From the NCBI RefSeq assembly GCF_003732665.1, contig NZ_MOBP01000022.1, positions 62,001-126,000 on the forward strand: 64,000 nt of DNA, in the 5' to 3' direction. The translations under genes were made by a program, and so were the position numbers. The DNA is from Pseudomonas frederiksbergensis. GTDB lineage: Bacteria; Pseudomonadota; Gammaproteobacteria; Pseudomonadales; Pseudomonadaceae. Each line of letters starts with the position of its first letter. The first letter of the stretch is position 1. The notes under the pieces are model-generated. The model searched no databases and had not been told where the DNA came from. It was given only the letters and a program-made list of their open reading frames with translations. Below, piece by piece: positions 53,252 through 61,976 of this stretch.

Positions 53252-55678
53252 GTGAAAAAAACCACCGCTAAAAACAACAAATCACCTTGGCTGCCGCTCG
53301 CTTTGGCGTTGGCCGTCAGCGCCGCGCTGCCCCAGGCGTTCGCCGCCGATGCCATCCATATTCAGGCGCAGCCATTGGGCCAGGCCTTGAGTCAGCTCGG
53401 TCAGCAAACGTCGCTACAGGTTTTTTTCAGCCCGGAACTGGTCGCCGGCAAACAGGCCCCGGCGGTGGACGGCAATCTTTCGCCGGAACAGGCCCTGCGC
53501 CAATTGCTGCAAGGCAGTGGCCTGGAATACCAGATCGATGAAGGCTCGGTGACCCTGACACCGGCACCCACTTCCGCCGCCACCAACGGCCCGTTGGAAC
53601 TGGGCGTCACCGACATCAAAGTGGTCGGCAACTGGCTCGGCGACGCCGATGCTGCTGTGGTGCAAAACCATCCCGGCGCCCGCACCGTGATCCGCCGCGA
53701 AGCGATGATCGAACAGGGTGCGATGAATGTCGGCGACGTGCTGCGCCGCGTGCCAGGCGTGCAAGTGCAGGACGCCAACGGCACCGGCGGTAGCGATATC
53801 GCCCTGAACGTCGGCGTACGTGGCCTGACCTCGCGCCTGTCGCCACGCTCCACGGTGTTGATTGACGGCGTACCCGCTGCATTCGCCCCGTATGGCCAGC
53901 CGCAACTGTCGATGGCACCGATTTCCTCGGGCAACCTCGACAGCATCGACGTGGTGCGCGGCGCCGGTTCCGTGCGTTATGGGCCGCAGAACGTCGGCGG
54001 GGTGATCAACTTCGTCACACGCGCCATCCCGGAAAAAGCCACTGGTGAAATCGGCACCACCCTGGAAACCTCCCAGCACGGCGGCTGGAAACACATCGAC
54101 ACCGCATTTGTCGGCGGCACCGCAGATAACGGCATGGGCGTGGCGCTGTTGTACACCGGGGTCAACGGCAACGGTTACCGCGAAAGCAACAACGGCAACG
54201 ACATCGACGACGTGATCCTCAAGACCCACTGGGCACCCACCGACGTTGACGATTTCAGCCTGAACTTCCATTACTACGACGCCAGCGCCGACATGCCCGG
54301 CGGCCTGACCCAGAAGCAGTACGACGCCAGCCCGTTCCAGTCCGACCGCGACTACGACAACTTCACCGGGCGCCGCAAAGATGTCTCGTTCAAGTGGGCG
54401 CGGCAGATCGACGACCGCACTCAGGCCGAGGTGCTGACTTACTACACCGACAGCTTCCGTGGCAGCACCATCGCCGCCCGGGATCAGAAAACCCTCAGCT
54501 CTTATCCGCGTTCCTACTACACCTTGGGTGTCGAGCCGCGGGTATCCCATGTGTTCGATGTCGGCCCAACCACCCAGGAAGTCAGCGTCGGTTATCGCTA
54601 CTTGAAAGAAGCGATGCACGAGCAGTCGAGCCGTGTGGCGCTGGTGAACAATCAACCGGTGATCACACCGACGTCTGACGGCCATGTGTTCCAGGATCGC
54701 ACTGGCGGCACCGAGGCCAATTCGGTGTACCTCGATAACAAAATCGACGTCGGCAACTGGACCATTACGCCGGGTATCCGCTTCGAGCACATCAGCACCG
54801 ACTGGCACGACCGCGCCGTCCTCGATACCGCTGGCAAGCGCGTCCCGGAGAAAAACCGCAGCATCGAAAGCAACGAGCCACTGCCGGCCTTGAGCGTGAT
54901 GTATCACTTGTCCGATGCCTGGAAGCTGTTTGCCAACTACGAGACCTCGTTCGGCAGCCTGCAATATTTCCAGCTCGGCCAGGGCGGTTCGGGTGACAGC
55001 ACCGCCAACGGCTTGAATCCGGAGAAGGCCAAGACCTACGAGATCGGCACGCGCTACAACGATGACGTGTGGGGCGGGGAAGTGACGCTGTTCTACATCG
55101 ACTTCGATGACGAACTGCAATACATCAGCAACGATGTCGGCTGGACCAACCTCGGCGCTACCAAGCACCAGGGCCTGGAAGCGTCGGTGCATTACGACAT
55201 GTCCGCGCTCGACCCACGGCTCGACGGCCTGACCGCCAACGCCGGTTTCACCTACACCCGCGCCACTTATGAAGGCGAGATCCCGGGCTTCAAGGGCCGT
55301 GACCTGCCGTTCTATTCGCGTCAGGTGGCGACGGTCGGTTTGCGTTATGACATCGATCGCTGGACCTACAACATCGATGGTTTCGCCCAGTCCAAGCAGC
55401 ACTCGCCGGGCACTGGGGTGAACGCCGATGGCAGCTTCACCGGTAACTACATCACCGACGGCAGCGCCGATGGGCAGTATGGCAACATGCCGGGCTACGT
55501 GACCTGGAACGTGCGCGGCGGCTATGACTTCGGTTCACAACTGTCGAACCTGAAACTCGGCGCCGGGGTGAAAAACGTGTTCGACCACCAGTACTTCACC
55601 CGCTCCAGCGACAACAACTCGGGCATTTACGTGGGTGCACCGCGCACGTTCTTTGTGCAGGCCAGCGTCGGGTTCTGA
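53252..55678 (+). CDS. fecA: FecA-like TonB-dependent receptor (ferric citrate type)
   Basis: Receptor of 808 aa with signal peptide ending AFAA. An STN signalling domain (IHIQAQPLGQALSQLGQQTSLQVFFSPELV), a plug (VGDVLRRVPGVQVQD; DSIDVVRGAGSVRYGPQNVGG) and a barrel ending in VGF follow. The plug block RGLTSRLSPRSTVLIDG...APYGQPQLSM strongly recalls E. coli FecA, so ferric citrate is the likely ligand. It starts with GTG at 53252, preceded by AGGA. Transcription probably depends on the adjacent FecI. Confidence 0.88.
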   Translation: MKKTTAKNNKSPWLPLALALAVSAALPQAFAADAIHIQAQPLGQALSQLGQQTSLQVFFSPELVAGKQAPAVDGNLSPEQALRQLLQGSGLEYQIDEGSVTLTPAPTSAATNGPLELGVTDIKVVGNWLGDADAAVVQNHPGARTVIRREAMIEQGAMNVGDVLRRVPGVQVQDANGTGGSDIALNVGVRGLTSRLSPRSTVLIDGVPAAFAPYGQPQLSMAPISSGNLDSIDVVRGAGSVRYGPQNVGGVINFVTRAIPEKATGEIGTTLETSQHGGWKHIDTAFVGGTADNGMGVALLYTGVNGNGYRESNNGNDIDDVILKTHWAPTDVDDFSLNFHYYDASADMPGGLTQKQYDASPFQSDRDYDNFTGRRKDVSFKWARQIDDRTQAEVLTYYTDSFRGSTIAARDQKTLSSYPRSYYTLGVEPRVSHVFDVGPTTQEVSVGYRYLKEAMHEQSSRVALVNNQPVITPTSDGHVFQDRTGGTEANSVYLDNKIDVGNWTITPGIRFEHISTDWHDRAVLDTAGKRVPEKNRSIESNEPLPALSVMYHLSDAWKLFANYETSFGSLQYFQLGQGGSGDSTANGLNPEKAKTYEIGTRYNDDVWGGEVTLFYIDFDDELQYISNDVGWTNLGATKHQGLEASVHYDMSALDPRLDGLTANAGFTYTRATYEGEIPGFKGRDLPFYSRQVATVGLRYDIDRWTYNIDGFAQSKQHSPGTGVNADGSFTGNYITDGSADGQYGNMPGYVTWNVRGGYDFGSQLSNLKLGAGVKNVFDHQYFTRSSDNNSGIYVGAPRTFFVQASVGF

Positions 55679-55698
55679 TAGATCGGTGTGGCTTCATT

Positions 55699-56199
55699 CG
55701 CGAGCAGGCTCGCTCCCACATAGGATCTGCATCGAACACAAATCCTGTGTTCACCAAAGATCCCCTGTGGGAGCGGGCTTGCTCGCGAAGACTGAATACC
55801 CGCCGCTGAAGATTTCGCCTGAGATACCGCCTTCGCGAGCAAGCCCGCTCCCACATGTTTGATCTGTGTCGAACACAAATCTGTGTTCACCAAAGATCCC
55901 CCTGTGGGAGCGGGCTTGCTCGCGAAGACTGACTAACCGCCGCTGAAGATGTCGCCTGAGACACCGCTTTCGCGAGCAAGCCCGCTCCCACATTTTTGAT
56001 CTGTGTCGAACACAAATCTGTGCTCACCAGAGATCCCCTGTGGGAGCGGGCTTGCTCGCGAAGACTGACTACCTGTTGATTAAGATGTCGCCTGAGACAC
56101 CGCTTTCGCGAGCAAGCCCGCTCCCACATTTTTGATCTGTGTCGAACACAAATCTGTGTTCACCAAAGATCCCCTGTGGGAGCGGGCTTGCTCGCGAAG
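55699..56199. repeat. Tandem REPIN array, four units of about 136 bp
   Basis: Inverted REPs start at 55700, 55835, 55972 and 56108; direct REPs at 55765, 55902, 56038 and 56174 (periods 135-137). Spacers are conserved (GATCTGTGTCGAACACAAAT and GATGTCGCCTGAGACACCGC blocks) but differ from the array at 21 kb. It fills the gap between convergent fecA and the MFS gene. Confidence 0.92.
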
Positions 56200-56203
56200 C
56201 TGT

Positions 56204-57355
56204 TCAGACCTTCAACACTTTCCCGCCAATGGCCACCGCCACCAGCAACACTGCCATCAACCCAAAGGCAAAGCTCAAACTGCTGCCATGGGCGATAAAC
56301 CCGATCAGCGCAGGCCCGGCGAGGATGCCTGCGTAGCCGAGGGTGGTGATGGCCGGTACGGCGATGTTTTCCGGCATGACGGTCTGTTTGCCTACCGCCG
56401 TATACAGCACCGGCACAATATTCGAACATCCCGCCCCGACCAGTGCATAACCCACCAGCGCCGCTTCCCAGGTCGGTGCGAACGTCGCCAATGCCAGGCC
56501 CACCGCAGCGGTCAGCCCGCCAAATACCATCACCTTCGTCGCGCCCAGGCGCCGCACGATTACGTCCCCGGTCAAGCGTCCGGCGGTCATGGTCAGTGCA
56601 AATGCCGCGTAACCCAGCCCGGCATAGGCCGTGTCGATACCGCGCTCGGACGCCAGGAATACTGCGCTCCAGTCGAGCACCGCGCCTTCGGTGAGGAACA
56701 CGATGAAACACATCACGCCGATAAACAGCACGATGCCATGGGGCACGGCGAACGCCGGGCCGGAGCTTTCACTGCCGTAAGGCAACAGGTACGGCACGGC
56801 TTTCAACAACGCCGCGATCAGTACCACGACCACGACCAGCGTCGCCCCAAGCGGCGAAACACCCAGGCCCAGCAAACCGCTGACTCCCGCCGCGCCGACG
56901 ATCCCGCCCAGGCTGAACAAGCCATGGAACCCCGACATCATGGTCTTGCCACTGGCCCGCTCGACGATCACCGCTTGCAGGTTGACCGTCGAATCCACCG
57001 TGCCCAGCCCCGCGCCAAACATGAACAGCGTCGCGATCAACGCCGGAATCGACGACACCGTGGCCAACAGCGGCAGCGCCGCGCAGATCAGCAACACCCC
57101 GGCGCTGACCACCCGGCGACAGCCGAAACGCGTGGCAAGGATCCCCGCAATCGGCATCGCCAGAATCGATCCCACCCCCAGGCACAACAGCAGCAAACCG
57201 AGCGTCCCTTCATCCAGCCCGGCCCGCGCCTTGGCATATGGCACCAACGGCGCCCATGCGGCGATGCCCAGGCCGGCGATGAAAAAGGCGATGCGGGTGG
57301 ACATCTGTTCCAGGCGTCCGGGAACAAAAGCGGCTTGCGTGTTGAGGTTGGTCAT
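56204..57355 (-). CDS. MFS transporter, YbjJ-like
   Basis: Protein of 383 aa with about 12 hydrophobic helices (ending GFIAHGSSLSFAFGLMAVLLVAVAIGGKVLKV). The pattern GAGLGTVDSTVNLQAV...GFHGLFSLGGIVGA is shared with the E. coli YbjJ / fucose-permease-like group. Substrate unknown. The ATG at 57355 follows CAAGGATCG. The REPIN array ends 5 nt from its stop. Confidence 0.87.
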   Translation of the reverse strand: MTNLNTQAAFVPGRLEQMSTRIAFFIAGLGIAAWAPLVPYAKARAGLDEGTLGLLLLCLGVGSILAMPIAGILATRFGCRRVVSAGVLLICAALPLLATVSSIPALIATLFMFGAGLGTVDSTVNLQAVIVERASGKTMMSGFHGLFSLGGIVGAAGVSGLLGLGVSPLGATLVVVVVLIAALLKAVPYLLPYGSESSGPAFAVPHGIVLFIGVMCFIVFLTEGAVLDWSAVFLASERGIDTAYAGLGYAAFALTMTAGRLTGDVIVRRLGATKVMVFGGLTAAVGLALATFAPTWEAALVGYALVGAGCSNIVPVLYTAVGKQTVMPENIAVPAITTLGYAGILAGPALIGFIAHGSSLSFAFGLMAVLLVAVAIGGKVLKV

Positions 57356-57492
57356 ATCGATCCTTGGCAAAAAACGTCGCGTACCCAAGGGACAGTGACT
57401 TACCGGTCAGGTTCGATCAGCGTCCGCAGCGGTTCGCGGTCAGGCAGGGTGACATCCTTGCACAGCCCGGCCCTCAATCGCGAGCGCGGGTG

Positions 57493-57744
57493 TCACGGGG
57501 CCTCACATAATCGGCGCAGTTGCTCATCACGTAGTTGCAGGATTTCGAACAAACCCAATGCCCGTAGCGCTGGCAATGCCTCGATGATGTCCTGCTCGGC
57601 TTGTCGACGTTGTTCGTCGCTAGAGAGCGGATCAACCAGTACCCGCGCATTGATCAGAAAAGCCCCGACCGTGCCCTTGCGCACGGTGGTGCCGTTGAAT
57701 TCGCCTTGGTTCAGATCGTCGGGAAGCAGGTCTTCGGCGCGCAT
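57493..57744 (-). CDS. Small conserved protein of unknown function
   Basis: Protein of 83 aa, soluble and acidic (MRAEDLLPDDLNQGEFNGTT at the N terminus; helical Glu/Arg/Leu-rich C terminus with DEQRRQAEQDIIEALPALRALG). The ATG at 57744 has a strong AGGAG ahead, which supports translation. No domain recognised. It lies between an MFS gene and a divergent AraC gene and may share a transcript with the MFS gene (137 nt apart). Confidence 0.7.
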   Translation of the reverse strand: MRAEDLLPDDLNQGEFNGTTVRKGTVGAFLINARVLVDPLSSDEQRRQAEQDIIEALPALRALGLFEILQLRDEQLRRLCEAP

Positions 57745-57836
57745 ATCGGTGACTCCTGTTGAATGAGTGCTCAGCCTAAAGCGCCGTTCATGGCTAAACT
57801 GCCTTATTAGGGTCATTCAATAACGTGAAGCTGCCA

Positions 57837-58613
57837 ATGAATAAACTCCTGATATCCACCGAACTGGCGCAATCGTCCACGGCGGCGCAGGTGATTGCCG
57901 TCACCCTGGACAGCCCCGTCGAACGCCAAAGCGCGTTGCACCAGCATGCCCGCGGCCAATTGCTGGGGGCACGGCGCGGGTTGTTGTCGGTGGATGCGGC
58001 GGACCATCATTGGGTAGTGCCGGCCACCCACGCGGTGTGGATTCCGCCAGACTGTCTGCACGGCTTGCGCTCCCATGGTCCGTTCCATGGCTGGAGCGTC
58101 TACGTGGCGGCGCCTGCCTGCGTCGAGTTACCGCAACAGCCGTGCATCATCGCCACCTCGGGTTTACTGCGCGAAGCCGTGGACCGCGCCGCGACCTGGG
58201 ACGAGGGCGCCCGGGATCAGCGCCAGGAACGGATCGGCCAGCTCATCCTCGATGAAATCGCCGGCTCCCCCGCCGAACCGTTCGGTTTGCCACTGCCTCA
58301 GGACCCGAGACTGCGCCGCATCACCCAGGCACTGGGCGATGACCTGACGGACAACCGCTCACTGGAGCAGTGGGCGCAGTGGGGCGGGTTGTCGGCGCGA
58401 ACCCTGGCCCGACGCTTCGTCAGCGAAACCGGCTTCACCTTCAGCCAATGGCGCCAGCGCGCGCGGTTGTTGCGGGCGCTGGAGTTGCTGGCGGCAAGGA
58501 CGGCGGTGACGACCATTGCGCTGGAGTTGGGCTATGAAAACGTCAGCGCGTTTATCGCGATGTTCCGGCGCACATTTGGGGTGACGCCGGGGCGGTATTT
58601 TGGTGAGTCTTGA
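57837..58613 (+). CDS. AraC-family regulator with cupin sensor
   Basis: Protein of 258 aa: N-terminal cupin (RQSALHQHARGQLLGARRGLLSVDAADHHWVVPATHAVWIPP) and C-terminal AraC domain (GLSARTLARRFVSETGFTFSQWRQRARLLRALELLA; ELGYENVSAFIAMFRRTFGVTPGRYF). The same layout as the regulator at 44.3-45.1 kb. Divergent from the small gene and the MFS gene, which it may control. ATG 57837 chosen; GTG 57825 possible. Confidence 0.88.
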   Translation: MNKLLISTELAQSSTAAQVIAVTLDSPVERQSALHQHARGQLLGARRGLLSVDAADHHWVVPATHAVWIPPDCLHGLRSHGPFHGWSVYVAAPACVELPQQPCIIATSGLLREAVDRAATWDEGARDQRQERIGQLILDEIAGSPAEPFGLPLPQDPRLRRITQALGDDLTDNRSLEQWAQWGGLSARTLARRFVSETGFTFSQWRQRARLLRALELLAARTAVTTIALELGYENVSAFIAMFRRTFGVTPGRYFGES

Positions 58614-58619
58614 CGCGGT

Positions 58620-58835
58620 TTATTCGGCTTTATCTTTCGGCCAGCAAATCGCAATGACACCGCCGGCCAGGCTTAAGAAAAACAGCACTTTGGCCGCCAT
58701 GAATGCGACATCCACATCACCAGAGACTTTTCCGGCACCGGACGCTGCACCGGCGACGCCGCCTAGCCCGATCAAAGCGCTGAATAGGGAAATGGCCAGC
58801 AGGATGGCGGCGAGAATGGCGAGGGTTTTACGCAT
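58620..58835 (-). CDS. Small two-helix membrane protein
   Basis: Protein of 71 aa with two predicted TM helices (TLAILAAILLAISLFSALIGL and AAKVLFFLSLAGGVIAICW) joined by a Gly/Ala-rich loop. The second helix end and WPKDKAE tail face the cytoplasm by charge. A strong AAAGGAG precedes the ATG. I do not recognise the family; small stress-related membrane proteins have this form. Confidence 0.72.
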   Translation of the reverse strand: MRKTLAILAAILLAISLFSALIGLGGVAGAASGAGKVSGDVDVAFMAAKVLFFLSLAGGVIAICWPKDKAE

Positions 58836-58877
58836 GGTGTAGCTCCTTTGTTGATGGGTCTTCCGTGGGGATTGGGG

Positions 58878-59789
58878 TTATAGCTCGGGGCGACGGTCCG
58901 GGTGTTCGGCGTCGAAGCCTTGTTTGGGGTGGGGAGGGAGAGGGTGGTCTACCATCAGGTTGGGGAATCGCAAATTACGGTCGGCTCGAAGTTTTTTCCA
59001 TAGATCGGAATAAAGTTCATGGAGTTTTATATTTGGCTGATACCCAAAATCATCCACAGGTTTCGGTTGAGCCGAAAATACTCCGCTGAGATAACTGAAT
59101 CCCGTGGTGCTTCCCATTGACGCTGCGCGTTGATAATAAAATAAAGCCCTAGGTTTGTTCTCCTTCGAAATATCATAGAAGGCGGCTGTTTCTATGATTG
59201 CTTCTGGGGAGTCCTGAGCGCCAGCACATCGAAAATAGCGTTCTGCCATTTCTTCGTCTTGTTTGTCTTTAGGTAGTTGGAATGCAAAGTAATTTCCGAT
59301 ACGCACCTGAGCCAACGGATTTCCCAATTGTGCCGCTTGGAACATGTAGGAACTGGCCATCCGGTCCGATTTCAATATCCCACGCCCGTGTTCGGCCACT
59401 ACAGCCCAATCGTAATAACCCAACGGGACTTTGAGTTTTACCATCCGCTCGTAGAGATCAAGCATTTTGCTAGTGTCTTGTTCAACACCAGGCTGCCCTG
59501 GCCAGCCGGTTCGATAGAGTCCTGCCAGGTTATGCATTGCCTTCCAATGGTCTTTCGCAATAGCTTTTTCGTAAAGCCCGACAATGGTTTGCCAGTCTTT
59601 GACTCCTCTAACTTTCTCTAACGCGCGAGCTTGTTGAAACCAACGTTCAGCTTCAGCATCCAGCACAGGGTTGTGGTCTTTTTCATAGGCGCAGGTAAAT
59701 GTTGGATAGGCCATGGCCGGAGCTCCGCTCAACAACATGGAAATTACAAGAGCACAGAGAGAAATAGCATTAGTCAATGGCTTTGGCAT
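58878..59789 (-). CDS. Exported Sel1-repeat protein, probable immunity to the Tle5 phospholipase
   Basis: Protein of 303 aa with a signal peptide (NAISLCALVISMLLSGAPAMA) and Sel1-like helical repeats (AKDHWKAMHNLAGLYRTG; MFQAAQLGNPLAQVRIGNYF; ALFYYQRAASMGSTTGFSYLSG). The coding region is AT-richer than its neighbours. Tle5/PldA immunity proteins are periplasmic Sel1-type proteins encoded next to the effector, which fits. The ATG at 59789 has GGAG 7 nt ahead and overlaps the effector's 3' end by 20 nt. Function is inferred from context. Confidence 0.83.
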   Translation of the reverse strand: MPKPLTNAISLCALVISMLLSGAPAMAYPTFTCAYEKDHNPVLDAEAERWFQQARALEKVRGVKDWQTIVGLYEKAIAKDHWKAMHNLAGLYRTGWPGQPGVEQDTSKMLDLYERMVKLKVPLGYYDWAVVAEHGRGILKSDRMASSYMFQAAQLGNPLAQVRIGNYFAFQLPKDKQDEEMAERYFRCAGAQDSPEAIIETAAFYDISKENKPRALFYYQRAASMGSTTGFSYLSGVFSAQPKPVDDFGYQPNIKLHELYSDLWKKLRADRNLRFPNLMVDHPLPPHPKQGFDAEHPDRRPEL

Positions 59790-61959
59790 AAGGCGTCTCC
59801 ACATCCCAGAAACGGGTTAGATGGGCGACTAATGGCTTGTTTTGCGCCTTCATCTTCCAGTTTTTATCCATTACTTTATTCCACGCATCAAAGTTGGAAG
59901 CTGCATCACAGCGTCCTTTATCATCGTTAAACGATTCATTTACATGCAACCCCCACAACTCCTCCCGCCACTGCTTCGCCAACTCCGGATCCGGCATCGC
60001 AACCCCCAACTCCGAGTCAGTATGCATACTGCGGGTATTGATATTCGCTGAGCTCAGCAAGCTGAAAACATCATCCACCACCAGCAATTTCGAGTGCACG
60101 TAGATATCCCGGAAATAGGCTTGGTCGCCTTTGCCCAACGTGCCGCCAGGCTCTGGCGTGCAAGCGGTGAGGGTGGCGATGGCGACTTTGATGCCCGGCA
60201 AATCCTTGAGGGTATAGGGTTTCGCGTCTTCGTCGTCATCCGATTTCGGTTTGCCGAGTTCCGGGACGTCTTTTTGTTTGAGGCCGCCCATGCGTTCTTC
60301 CACTTCCGGGGTGACGCCCTTTTTTTCCAGTCCAGTGATCTCGCGCTTCAATACTGCGGCGCGATTGAGTTGAGCACGTTGTACGTAAGGATCGTTGTGT
60401 GGATTGGCTTCGAGATAGGCCAATTCGCTACGTTTACGCAGCATGTCTTCTGCCAGGCTGCGCTGGGCCTGGGGCATCAGTTGTTCCTGCCCCAGTTCTT
60501 GCAGGCTTGAATAAGTGGTACTGGAAAAATCCTTGGAGTTCGGGTTGTTGGTGACCACGAATACATACAAGTCTTTGTCTCGACCTTTGGCAATGTAGGC
60601 CGTTGCCAGTTCACGAAGTTGCCGGGAAAACGGCGCATAGCGGAAGTACTGGTTTTCAAAGTAGACGTAATCGCGCACGTTACCGAGGGCCTTGTGGTAA
60701 AGCTCCAGAATCGACGTTTCCGCCCCTTCTTGCGGTTGCGTGCGGCATATTTGAGCCGTGGTCGTGCCGGCGGCTTTGAAGTTGTCCGGCTTGATGGCTT
60801 GGCGCTGTGCCTGCATGCCGTCTTCAAACCATTTTTTGACCCAGAAGGTTTCTCGGTCCCAGGCGCTGGTGAAGTTGTGATTCAGATCATGCAGGGCCGG
60901 GCCTTGTACCTTGGTGGACAGGTCCTGCCACGGGCCGAAGCCCGGACTGCGCTTTGCGGCTTTGTCGTTGTACAGGTGCGCACTGGTGTCCCAGTAGTTG
61001 CGATGCATGTTGTGACCCATGACAAATCCCACCGCGTTCGCGGCATCTTCATAGTCCACCAGGACCATCTTCTGGTGGTGGCTGGCAAACAGGGTCAACC
61101 CCAGCATGTGGGCAAAATGGGTGTCCGGCGCCTCGTCTTTCATCAAGCGATACAAGGTCGCCAAGCGTCCTTTTTCCTTGGCCATTTGTGGACCGCGAAT
61201 GATGGCATTCAGCGGTATTTCGGTAGAGAAGTCTCGGGTGCGAAACTCGACGTTTTGCATTCGCCCATCGTGGATGCGATTGAACCATTCCCGGGTGTAT
61301 TCTTCGTCGTCTGGCGAGTACCCCGGGGCGCCAGAACCCCTTAATTTGTTGTAAGCGCCCTGGCCGTTCAGTTTGTTTTCCGTGTCGAGCAGAATGGCCT
61401 GCAGCTCCTTTTCACGCTGCTCGTAGCGATAACCACTGGTGCCATAGGCAGGGATTTCACCGGCACGAAGTTTGGTCAATTCGTGTTGGTGAATCGTGCG
61501 GCGATACTCCAGTTGCTGGCGATCTTCGAGCGTGCGGTTGGAGCCGGCACTGCCCTTGGTCATGCCCGAGCCCATGGCCGTCCCGCCTGAGCCTGCCAGG
61601 CCATCGCCGATGATGGTGTTTTCAACAAAGTTGGCCAGCGGGTTCTTCCAGATCAGCACGCGGGTTTTTACGCCGTGGCGCCCTCGAACATCCAGCAGTT
61701 CGCCGATGCGATCGCCGCCCGGCTTGAAACGCATCGCCGGGTCGAATCCCCAGCTGATGATCTCGACGCTTTTCTGCGCCGACTGGATCGCATCGTAAAC
61801 CGCACCAAACGCCTTATCGCCATTGATCAATGGGGTGACCTTGATCCCGGCTCGCGGAGGGTACATCGCTTTGGCCGCGAACCAGTCCATGGTCAGGGCC
61901 GTGGACTTGTGCTCTTTGGGCGTTAGCTGAATCACTTCTTTGCTGTAATCAGTTGTCAT
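59770..61959 (-). CDS. T6SS phospholipase D effector (Tle5/PldA type)
   Basis: Protein of 729 aa of the phospholipase D superfamily. Two HxKxxxxD motifs are visible: HQKMVLVD near residue 294 and HSKLLVVD near residue 622, followed by SSANINTRS. A long insert separates them. The layout matches P. aeruginosa PldA/Tle5a, a type VI effector that degrades phospholipids (phosphatidylethanolamine) of rival cells. It has no signal peptide, as expected for a VgrG-loaded cargo. It starts 17 nt after the vgrG stop (ATG 61959, AGGA ahead) and is followed by an exported Sel1 protein. Confidence 0.92.
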   Translation of the reverse strand: MTTDYSKEVIQLTPKEHKSTALTMDWFAAKAMYPPRAGIKVTPLINGDKAFGAVYDAIQSAQKSVEIISWGFDPAMRFKPGGDRIGELLDVRGRHGVKTRVLIWKNPLANFVENTIIGDGLAGSGGTAMGSGMTKGSAGSNRTLEDRQQLEYRRTIHQHELTKLRAGEIPAYGTSGYRYEQREKELQAILLDTENKLNGQGAYNKLRGSGAPGYSPDDEEYTREWFNRIHDGRMQNVEFRTRDFSTEIPLNAIIRGPQMAKEKGRLATLYRLMKDEAPDTHFAHMLGLTLFASHHQKMVLVDYEDAANAVGFVMGHNMHRNYWDTSAHLYNDKAAKRSPGFGPWQDLSTKVQGPALHDLNHNFTSAWDRETFWVKKWFEDGMQAQRQAIKPDNFKAAGTTTAQICRTQPQEGAETSILELYHKALGNVRDYVYFENQYFRYAPFSRQLRELATAYIAKGRDKDLYVFVVTNNPNSKDFSSTTYSSLQELGQEQLMPQAQRSLAEDMLRKRSELAYLEANPHNDPYVQRAQLNRAAVLKREITGLEKKGVTPEVEERMGGLKQKDVPELGKPKSDDDEDAKPYTLKDLPGIKVAIATLTACTPEPGGTLGKGDQAYFRDIYVHSKLLVVDDVFSLLSSANINTRSMHTDSELGVAMPDPELAKQWREELWGLHVNESFNDDKGRCDAASNFDAWNKVMDKNWKMKAQNKPLVAHLTRFWDVETPYAKAID

Positions 61960-61976
61960 TCGATGGCTTCCTGCAC

